This document shows, piece after piece, positions 10,101 through 15,681 of a stretch of 64,000 bases of DNA. The notes beneath the pieces are model-generated. The model searched no databases and was not told the DNA's origin. It saw nothing but the letters and a program-made list of their open reading frames with translations. The stretch is from positions 146,230 through 210,229 of the forward strand of contig JACKKT010000006.1 of NCBI GenBank assembly GCA_024236295.1. The letters run 5' to 3'. Made by a program: the position numbers and the translations under genes. Within the stretch, counting starts at the first letter, position 1, and each line of letters opens with the position of its first letter. Origin of the DNA: Kordiimonadaceae bacterium. Its GTDB lineage: Bacteria > Pseudomonadota > Alphaproteobacteria > Sphingomonadales > Emcibacteraceae.

Positions 10101-10608
10101 AATAATTCAGGAAATGGCCATGCAGGATAGTCTTACTGGCCTAGCCAACCGACGAGCATTTGATGCCCATATGGAAAAAAGGACGAACAACTTCAATGCA
10201 AATAAAAATCCGTTCATCCTTGTTTATATGGATTTGGATAATTTTAAATCAGTGAATGATACACAGGGACATAATGCGGGAGATGCAGTATTGAGTAAAG
10301 TCAGCCAGATTATGAAAGAACATGTTAGGGACAATGATAAGTTATTCAGATTTGGTGGTGACGAGTTTGCGATTATTATGAACGAAACAGACAACAAACA
10401 AATAGCCGAGGAAAGATTAAAAGCTATAATTTCAGAAGTAAAAAAAATTAAGAAACTTGAATCTTATGAAATAAATGTAGGCGCCAGTGCAGGTATGGCA
10501 TGTTTTCCTTCTGATACTTCGGATAAAATTAATCTTATGGAACTGGCTGATAGCGCACTATATAAGGCCAAAGAAAACGGTAAAGGTCAGGTTTTCTTTC
10601 ATATATAA
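7186..10608 (+). CDS. Diguanylate cyclase with three tandem periplasmic solute-binding sensors
   Basis: The 1140-residue protein has a Sec signal (residues 1-20), then three successive SBP_bac_3 domains of BvgS sensor type. Each opens with a related LTxEERDWIxxHP motif (about residues 25-265, 270-510 and 515-750). A single membrane helix lies at about 757-782, followed by a coiled coil, a PAS domain (about 845-965) and a C-terminal GGDEF domain. The active-site GGDEF is intact at about 1057-1061, and an RDND inhibitory site lies five residues before it, so product inhibition is expected. There is no EAL domain. It should make c-di-GMP in response to small periplasmic ligands, perhaps amino acids. 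Its location near a giant adhesin suggests a role in attachment. The ATG follows TAGGAAAG. Confidence 0.93.
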   Translation: MLRSLVFVFLIFFSILNAFAQSDLNSVSLTDEERDWISRHPSVTASSNTGYAPIDFMSAGNPAGLSIDYVKLLASKVGLNVEFVNYGTWSKMLEMAKANQLDIVHTLSKNGDREKYFIFSDPYVRIPVALYGRKGSQRIKNVNDLKNKKIGVIKNHIVTATYETKLPDLEYIVFDNNTEALKALSDGEIDIYPGDVTAIESNISQNNIQGLEIVGDDPIIGKEGIDQRIAVSRENPKLMSILKKAMAGVSDEEYKAISNKWLGNMPIQNDIRLTEEERDWITSHPVITATNETDYAPFDFVEEGVATGYSIDYLNLIANKLGLKINFITGNSWAEQIDQAKSQEIDIVHSIRKTADREKYLNFTSSYISIPTVYYGKTGAAPITNLNDLKGKKIGAIEGWNSTEIYKKNYPQLDLVYFNSVREALVGLSIGKIDVFSNNLFVTDYLIHKHFIPHIEVIGNEFLPEIGQETFLHIGTRKDWPILRNILQKAIDDVTPEDVSEISTKWSTISSEKDTLMLSREEKEWLAKNNSIKVAAIDNIMPYEIIDHQDNVSGLVADYMQLISEKLNLHLEWIKNETFSDALNKTKADEIQLIPIITPTEQRKSELLLTDSYASGVHMIFARNDANLVSNIDELANKRFIQIRGYGINEWLNKKFPNIIKTEVESVAEALKKISSGEADILVDDIITTSYYIEKNGYTNIKIIGATDYIAAAAMGINKKYPLLASSIQKALSSITQLEKAEISNKWHVIKSETVVDYTVLFKYLGVALLIIVFILYWNQKLRSEIHKNTILQNQLQEEKENVTEALKKVNEQYLELEYQASTIEESAVKNIELLEDLAIAEDTVQQKNKFLKDIMDNTGHGIAVFDKFLRLAAWNNTFQELLGLNNCEYKEEMPLKEFFEMNLKNGSKYDLNIDEYIEQLKLRIKNREECNEFTWDRTHNNKIINTSQRIMDDGSVINTYRDVTAERNEERIIQEMAMQDSLTGLANRRAFDAHMEKRTNNFNANKNPFILVYMDLDNFKSVNDTQGHNAGDAVLSKVSQIMKEHVRDNDKLFRFGGDEFAIIMNETDNKQIAEERLKAIISEVKKIKKLESYEINVGASAGMACFPSDTSDKINLMELADSALYKAKENGKGQVFFHI

Positions 10609-11016
10609 TGCCTTTTACACATTCCATATAATTTACATAAAATTGGATTCTGTAGCTGTAAGCTTCTCTAAAATACCGTTGACGAAGGTGCAAAGCTGCG
10701 TCAATCAAAACTAAAGCTGATTTAAATAAAATCAAATATATCGCCTCATAAAATAAACACGAAAATCCGCTTTGGGTCGTTTGGAGCCACTCATAAGGGC
10801 CTAGAACTGCCGAAAGTTATGACTATGCGCATGAACTCTTTAGGCCTTAGGTTCACACTTTCATGGGCTTAATATTTTGTGTCAGTTTACGTTTAGAACA
10901 AAGATGGTAAAGTTCTGATTATGCGAACAATAAGACCACTCATAATTTGAATTTACAAAATGTTGCGACATAATGTTAAAGGTAGATTATAATATACATT
11001 TTTAAGGCTAGGATTA
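10609..11016. other. Non-coding spacer with a hairpin-family half copy
   Basis: This 408-bp spacer contains a half copy of the island repeat at about 10766-10795. The rest has no convincing open frame or RNA gene. The promoter of the small downstream gene is presumably here. Confidence 0.5.
10766..10795. repeat. Half copy of the hairpin-repeat family
   Basis: TCCGCTTTGGGTCGTTTG is followed by GAGCCACTCAT, the complement of the right half of the paired copy at 4593-4620. The opposite arm is missing. Confidence 0.65.
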
Positions 11017-11541
11017 ATGTCTAAAGATAACAACAAATTGATTTTTAGAATAAACGGTAGAGAAACCATAAACGAACATTACCGTTTTGACAAACCTCTA
11101 CCTTCTCATGGCCTTGTCTTCCAAGAAATTTTTGACATTTGGAAAAAGTCCTTCAAAGGTACAAAATTCCCTTCTTACAAAGATATTAGATTTGAGAATT
11201 TGTTAGGGTGGCACTCAAACATTAAAATAACGTCGATTGGCAAGAATATTGATCAGGAAAAAAGAAACATAATAATGGGCGAAAAATATCGGCAATATTG
11301 GGGCAATGATACTTTAGTGAATGAGATTGCAAAAGTCGAAGATGCAAAGGAGAGAAAAGCCTTATTGAAGCTTTATAGCGGTATTTTAGGCAATCTTTAT
11401 GCAAAACATTATCTTTTGAGCTACGGAAATTGTCCTAATAATGATGGAAGCTATAGTAAATTAAAATGGATAGATTTACCGCTCGCTGACGATGGGGAAA
11501 ATATAAGTCATATTTTATCTGCGGTGATGCCTATGAAATGA
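11017..11541 (+). CDS. PAS_5-like small protein
   Basis: This 174-residue soluble protein starts at ATG 11017 after AGGATTA. The central part (about residues 28-60, IFDIWKKSFKGTKFPSYKDI) and the end (about 155-174, a DLPLADDGENISHIL stretch) match the layout of the alphaproteobacterial PAS_5 family, in which a conserved P-x-R/K-x-D-I segment opens the domain and a PL-x-D-D-G segment closes it. There is no output domain, and no ligand can be deduced. It is flanked on both sides by long spacers containing hairpin repeats, and is AT-rich like its neighbours. The assignment rests on pattern resemblance only. Confidence 0.6.
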   Translation: MSKDNNKLIFRINGRETINEHYRFDKPLPSHGLVFQEIFDIWKKSFKGTKFPSYKDIRFENLLGWHSNIKITSIGKNIDQEKRNIIMGEKYRQYWGNDTLVNEIAKVEDAKERKALLKLYSGILGNLYAKHYLLSYGNCPNNDGSYSKLKWIDLPLADDGENISHILSAVMPMK

Positions 11542-11966
11542 GAGTTCAAAAAGTCGCTTATATTTATTCGTTACCAGCCCTGATAGCACGTTTCTTACTT
11601 TTCTATTTCTCGTCAAGCATCGCACTTCTTATGTGTTAAATAGATAGAATAGCAAAAGCAGGCTGACCAAAACCCTCCCCGAGCAATGGTTCATTAAGGT
11701 GTTACCAAGATGGAAATACCACAAACAGGGTACGTCCGCTTTGGGTCGATAGCTGCCACACACAGAATGCTAAAAATGAACACATGTGCCCATTTTTCTT
11801 GAAATCACTCCAATCTGTGCAAAATTGCACAAAATCTTACTGACTGCTTCCGACCCAAAGGAGACACTCAGTTCCCATAAAATTGGATAAGCTCTAGACT
11901 TAGATTGACAGAAATAAACCTAATAGATAGGGTAATAGATATTATTAGTTGAGGAGCTTGGGGGGA
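11542..11966. other. Non-coding spacer with a paired hairpin-family copy
   Basis: About 425 bp without a gene. It holds the repeat pair at 11734-11865 and the start-site region of the acyltransferase gene. I see no RNA gene. Confidence 0.5.
11734..11865. repeat. Paired hairpin repeat, expanded copy
   Basis: GTCCGCTTTGGGTCG at 11734-11748 and its imperfect inverse CGACCCAAAGGAGAC at 11851-11865 bracket 102 bp. The inner segment contains a TGTGCA/TGCACA inverted repeat at 11815-11830. It resembles the 71-bp copy at 4557 with a longer interior. Confidence 0.65.
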
Positions 11967-12974
11967 TTGAAAGTTTATTTTCCTTATTTTGACTACGTCA
12001 GGTTTATTGCGGCAAGTATTGTTATGCTTGGTCATAGTAAAATTATAACTATGCATGACAGCGGAGCGATTGCTGTTGATGTATTTTTTGCATTAAGTGG
12101 CTGGCTTATTGGGAGCATATTGCTCAATTTAAAAAAAGAAGATTTACCAAGATTTTATTTTAACCGTGCAGTCCGAATATGGATACCATATTTTGTTGCC
12201 TTAATCTTATTAATTTCTGTATCGCTTATAAAAGACACCATTACTCCAAAATGGATTGAAATAGTATTTTACAAAATCACCTTCGTTTATAATATCTTTG
12301 GCACGCCACAACTTGCAGATTTTGTCCACCAAATGCCGCTTGATGGAACTGGCAATCATTATTGGAGCGTAAATGCAGAAGAACAATTTTATTTATTATC
12401 TCCGCTGTTATTAGTTGTTATAGGTAGATTTGGTAGAAGTCCTGTATTGTGGATTTTTCTATCTCTCGCAAGCTGGTATATGTACTTATATACGCCAATT
12501 TTTTTCGGAGTGACGGCGGCGGTATTGGTTAATCAATATGGCAAATTTTATACCCACCAACTTTGCAAATTGGCATCTATCATTGCTATTTTGATTACAG
12601 TTTCGCTATTTTTGGAAGGGATAGATTACCGTATTATTTCACCGGTTTTTTCTATAGCTGTTATCCTGATTTTGGCAATTGAGGGCAACCCAAGCAAAAT
12701 AGGAAAGTTTCTTGGTGGAATTTCTTATCCTTTATATTTAAATCATTGGATAGGTGTGTTTGCAGCAAATTTTCTGATGAAAGAAAGCGTTTTTAATCCT
12801 GCTTTTGCTATGCTTTCAAATTATCTTATCGTGGCAGTTATGTATATGGTGATAGACAAGCCTTGCTTGGCCGCAAGAAGTAAATTGTATAATGAAAACA
12901 GAGCAAAAATTATTACAACATTAGCTTATAGTATGGTCATTATTGGTATTGGGGGGGGATTGTATTTAAAATAG
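11967..12974 (+). CDS. Acyltransferase family 3 membrane protein (OafA/YrhL-like)
   Basis: This polytopic inner-membrane protein of about 335 residues belongs to the family that transfers acyl groups, often acetyl, to surface sugars. The conserved N-terminal signature is visible: an FDYVRFIAASIVMLGH stretch with the family histidine, then FFALSGWLIG and the R-x-x-R-I-W-I-P-Y segment. About nine to ten hydrophobic helices follow. No ATG fits. TTG 11967 has GAGGAG ten bases upstream and gives the usual family N-terminus. TTG 11949 is in frame but overlaps that ribosome site. Surface polysaccharide modification is the likely role, though the sugar is unknown. Confidence 0.85.
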   Translation: MKVYFPYFDYVRFIAASIVMLGHSKIITMHDSGAIAVDVFFALSGWLIGSILLNLKKEDLPRFYFNRAVRIWIPYFVALILLISVSLIKDTITPKWIEIVFYKITFVYNIFGTPQLADFVHQMPLDGTGNHYWSVNAEEQFYLLSPLLLVVIGRFGRSPVLWIFLSLASWYMYLYTPIFFGVTAAVLVNQYGKFYTHQLCKLASIIAILITVSLFLEGIDYRIISPVFSIAVILILAIEGNPSKIGKFLGGISYPLYLNHWIGVFAANFLMKESVFNPAFAMLSNYLIVAVMYMVIDKPCLAARSKLYNENRAKIITTLAYSMVIIGIGGGLYLK

Positions 12975-12981
12975 TTAATTC

Positions 12982-13015
12982 CGACTGTCTGCTTTGGGTC
13001 GGAAGCAGTCAGTCG
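12982..13015. repeat. Hairpin repeat, best-paired copy
   Basis: The stem pairs CGACTG-t-CTGCTT with AAGCAG-t-CAGTCG around the loop TGGGTCGG, broken only by one T:T mismatch. It starts eight bases after the acyltransferase stop codon. It lacks a T-run, so it is not an ordinary terminator. Confidence 0.85.
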
Positions 13016-13094
13016 AGCAAAGTCTCAAAATCATTAAAATTAATAACAAAATCTCAAAAATGAAAACGACTCGGAAAATAATAGCGTCCCGAGA

Positions 13095-13118
13095 GTCCGC
13101 TTTCGGCCATAAGCGGAC
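13095..13118. repeat. Hairpin repeat with compensatory base change
   Basis: GTCCGCTT (13095-13102) pairs perfectly with AAGCGGAC (13111-13118) around an 8-nt loop. Compared with the copy at 6925, one pair has changed from T-A to C-G on both sides, so the stem has been kept while the sequence drifted. Confidence 0.75.
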
Positions 13119-13137
13119 GGACAAATAATGGGAATAG

Positions 13138-13893
13138 TCACGAGTCTACTTCCAATTCGCTATCAAGTTCTTCCAAAAGTTCTTGCATTACCATTAATTG
13201 ATTATGACCTCTCATAAGGTAAAACACATACGTAGTATCAATTATCATTAAATCATTGTGAAAGGATGGATTCTCTTTAATAGCTGTAAAATCACATTTA
13301 TATTCCACTCCGCTATATAGTGAGAATAAAGACTGGTCAGTCACGACATCTTCCTGTCTGATATTATTTATTATTTTGATAATTTCAGGGTATTTTTCAT
13401 TTAGACTTTCTCTTGTGTTTTGTTCGCCAATCAAATCATCTAATCCATAAATCGATCGGGCGTATAATGAAAATAAATATCGTATTTGATCATTTTGAAA
13501 ATTTGCAATTTGACCACTGGATTGTATTTCCAATAACGCTTGCCTCTCTCGGGCAAAATTATTGATACGGTGAGATTCACCAATAGCGGTGCAATGCTCC
13601 TTGGTTAGGACTATGTCAGGCTTTACTTCTGATAAATAATAGGCGACTTCATTTAATTTCTTTCTTGTCACCTCCCTTTGATCAAACAGTATTTTTACTG
13701 TTTCGATATTAACGGTAATATCCTTGCGCAGATTATCAAGATATACTAGCTCCTGCTTTCTCTCTGCCCGTTCCTCATAGGCTGCTTGAACCTGAAGGCC
13801 GAGAAAGATACCGACAATCACAATCAACACTTCAATAACAATTTGGAACCAATCCTGTCGCCTGATAGCTGCTGCCAGCTTTTGTAAAATCAT
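13138..13893 (-). CDS. DUF6090-type membrane-anchored protein
   Basis: The 251-residue protein has one N-terminal membrane helix (about residues 18-36, IVIEVLIVIVGIFLGLQV) preceded by basic residues. A long helical region rich in Glu/Arg/Lys follows, starting YEERAERKQELVYLDNL. This N-terminus and length fit the DUF6090 family, which is common in Proteobacteria and Bacteroidetes and has no assigned function. The start ATG 13893 follows a strong GGGGAGG ribosome site. It is followed by a hairpin repeat on each side of its neighbours, and lies between the acyltransferase and the integrase. Confidence 0.75.
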   Translation of the reverse strand: MILQKLAAAIRRQDWFQIVIEVLIVIVGIFLGLQVQAAYEERAERKQELVYLDNLRKDITVNIETVKILFDQREVTRKKLNEVAYYLSEVKPDIVLTKEHCTAIGESHRINNFARERQALLEIQSSGQIANFQNDQIRYLFSLYARSIYGLDDLIGEQNTRESLNEKYPEIIKIINNIRQEDVVTDQSLFSLYSGVEYKCDFTAIKENPSFHNDLMIIDTTYVFYLMRGHNQLMVMQELLEELDSELEVDS

Positions 13894-13960
13894 GTTAACC
13901 TCCCCTGAGATAAGGAGAGCTTATCTTATTCTATAATGGTGGTCAAAATCAAAGCACATC

Positions 13961-13992
13961 GAGTGTCCGCTTTGGGTCGATAGCAGACTCTC
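13961..13992. repeat. Hairpin repeat
   Basis: GAGTGTCCGCT pairs with AGCAGACTCTC (9 of 11 pairs) around TTGGGTCGAT. It lies between the integrase stop and the DUF6090 promoter. Confidence 0.7.
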
Positions 13993-14006
13993 AACTATTA
14001 CAGAAA

Positions 14007-15263
14007 TTAGCCATTGTTTTTGTTGGTAAGTTTAACAACATTGCTTCTATTGCCATTCAACGAACCGGCAATGGCACCTGAAATTCGATCGGCTGCTGCA
14101 CGGGCAGGATCGTCAGCAATATGTGCATATCTAGCGGTGGTTTTTGGGTCAGCATGACCTAGTAACTTTCCTACTACTGGAAGCCCAAGTCCTGCCCCAG
14201 CCCCAACACTTGCAAAGGAATGACGTAGATCATGTAATCTTACGTCGTTTAATCCTGCAATCTTTCGGATACGTAACCAGACCCTTGGCAATCCAACAAA
14301 AAATCCGTCATTTGTATAACTTGGAAAGACGTGCGGATTTCCATCTATAGGCACTATTTGATCAAGTAATTGCAAGGCTGGCTTTCCGAGCGGGACAATT
14401 TTCTGCCCTGTTTTTGAATCCTTTAGACGCAAACACCCAAAATCAAAATCCACTTCTTCCCAGGTGAGAGCAAGAATTTCCATTTTTCGGCATCCGGTAA
14501 GAAGTAATAATCTAATCGCATCAAGTGCCAGTGGGTATTCACCTTCTTTTTCAGCCATTGCAAGCGCATCCCCTAAACGGACCATTTCCTCCGGTGATAA
14601 AAATCGCTCGCATTTCTTATCGGGATATCTTTTTACTCCCTTGACCGGATTATCTTTCCTGATACCTTCCTCAATTGCAAATGACATGATGCCACCAAGC
14701 AAGCCAACTGTACGTGTTGCGGTTCCCTCGCCGCCTGATACACGAGCAAGTCCGTGCTTTCCTGTTTTTACATTTTTCGCTGTTTTTCCGCGTGCGACGT
14801 CACGTAAAAATTTCCTAACATCAGCAGAATTTAAATCCTTAACCTTTTTTCTTCCAAGCAATGGTTTGATATGTCGCTCAATCCGCCCTTTATCCGTGGC
14901 AATGGTGGAAACTTTCTTTGTGGTGCAACCATACGTCAGATAGTCGTCACAAAGCTCTGCAATGGTATTTGCCTTCTTTTCAAGCTGTTTTATGGCCTGT
15001 GGGTCTGTTCCCTTGGCAACCTTACCCAATATAGACTTAGCCTCTTTGCGGGCTTCCTCGGCCGATAAAGGGCCATATTTGCCAATAGTATATCTCTTGG
15101 TCGGGTTTCCCCTTCCACCGGGCCGGTACTGAACAATAAATACCTTATTACCCGCGGGTGTAACCTTGAGGCCAAATCCTTTTAATTCACCGTCCCAGAT
15201 AAATTTATCTTTTTCTTCCGGTTTTAATTTATCTATTCCATTTTTGGTAATTTTCGAACCCAT
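14007..15263 (-). CDS. Tyrosine recombinase (DUF4102-type phage/island integrase)
   Basis: This integrase has an N-terminal DUF4102 arm-binding domain (GFGLKVTPAGNKVFIVQY, then GKYGPLSAEEARKEA), a SAM-like core-binding domain and a C-terminal catalytic domain. Active-site residues are visible: Arg in LLTGCRKMEIL, the H-x-x-R pair in LHDLRHSFAS, His in LLGHADPKTTARYAH, and the nucleophile Tyr in that same segment. I chose ATG 15263 (418 residues, MGSKITKNG) because AAGGAAG lies just upstream. An in-frame ATG at 15314 would add 17 residues that do not belong to the family, and the DNA there is iterated. It should catalyse integration and excision of the island at tRNA-Arg. Confidence 0.95.
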   Translation of the reverse strand: MGSKITKNGIDKLKPEEKDKFIWDGELKGFGLKVTPAGNKVFIVQYRPGGRGNPTKRYTIGKYGPLSAEEARKEAKSILGKVAKGTDPQAIKQLEKKANTIAELCDDYLTYGCTTKKVSTIATDKGRIERHIKPLLGRKKVKDLNSADVRKFLRDVARGKTAKNVKTGKHGLARVSGGEGTATRTVGLLGGIMSFAIEEGIRKDNPVKGVKRYPDKKCERFLSPEEMVRLGDALAMAEKEGEYPLALDAIRLLLLTGCRKMEILALTWEEVDFDFGCLRLKDSKTGQKIVPLGKPALQLLDQIVPIDGNPHVFPSYTNDGFFVGLPRVWLRIRKIAGLNDVRLHDLRHSFASVGAGAGLGLPVVGKLLGHADPKTTARYAHIADDPARAAADRISGAIAGSLNGNRSNVVKLTNKNNG

Positions 15264-15287
15264 CTGATTGCTTCCTTTTTGGATTGC

Positions 15288-15318
15288 TAGCAAGCACATA
15301 GCAAGCACCAGCAATCAC
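15288..15318. repeat. Three short iterons upstream of the integrase
   Basis: TAGCAAGCAC occurs at 15288-15297 and 15299-15308, followed by a degenerate CAGCAATCAC at 15309-15318, at a spacing of about one helical turn. They lie between the integrase ATG and the att fragment, so arm-type integrase sites or operators for integrase control are plausible. Confidence 0.5.
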
Positions 15319-15404
15319 ATTTAGTATATTTCACGGAAACAGTATACCACAAAATCTGTTATATTATCAATAGTTAGATTATATTAGGAAACACAAAGAA
15401 ACAT

Positions 15405-15460
15405 AGACACCTGCCCTCCGAAGGCAGAGGTCATGGGTTCGAATCCCGTCGGGTGCGCCA
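15405..15460 (+). other. Attachment site: 3' fragment of tRNA-Arg(CCG)
   Basis: The fragment contains a complete anticodon arm (CTGCC, loop CTCCGAA with anticodon CCG, GGCAG), variable loop, T arm (GGGTTCGAATCCC) and the 3' acceptor strand with encoded CCA. The 5' acceptor strand and D arm are absent, since the bases upstream do not resemble them, so this is not a functional tRNA. The adjacent integrase indicates that it is the att copy left at the end of the element. Confidence 0.85.
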
Positions 15461-15594
15461 ATTTTTAATGCTTCAAAAATTGCCCTATAGAAAGTCTCAT
15501 CCATCCTCTTCAAAAAAGAGTCTTAAATCTGATATAATTCGCACGCGCGTTTGCAATAAAAGCATCAAATAAATATCACTTTTCTTTAAACGGC

Positions 15595-15612
15595 CTGTCA
15601 CAAATCAAGATC
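15595..15612 (+). promoter_or_regulatory. Weak candidate Pho box before the TonB receptor gene
   Basis: CTGTCACAAAT matches the first Pho half-site and spacer, but the second half (CAAGATC) is poor. I consider it only because the downstream genes encode a TonB receptor and a PhoD-type phosphatase. Confidence 0.22.
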
Positions 15613-15681
15613 ATATTCCCCCTGCCTGAACGGGCGAATGTCCAAAGAGGACAAAGTTAATTATTAAGGAATATAATCAAA

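Larger units (their letters stand above)
1..15460. mobile_element. Integrated island, right-hand part
   Basis: The right boundary is a 3' fragment of tRNA-Arg(CCG) at 15405-15460, with a tyrosine integrase reading leftwards immediately inside it. In the usual integration scheme the displaced 3' tRNA fragment marks the end of the element opposite the intact tRNA, so the element should extend left beyond this window to a complete tRNA-Arg(CCG). The segment is AT-richer than the DNA to its right, carries accessory-type genes (adhesin, cyclase, acyltransferase, unknowns) and contains all the hairpin repeats seen in the window. The extent is inferred, because the left junction is not visible. It may instead be several elements inserted in succession. 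Confidence 0.5.

Noticed and set aside
12982..13118. Rho-independent terminators
   Set aside because: These hairpins lack T-runs, also occur in divergent promoter regions, and share sequence in stem and loop, so they fit a repeat family better.
14464..14943. 159-codon plus-strand frame inside the integrase gene
   Set aside because: It is antisense to a clearly conserved recombinase and has no recognisable product.
15405..15460. Functional tRNA-Arg(CCG) gene
   Set aside because: The D arm and 5' acceptor strand are missing, so it is only an att fragment.
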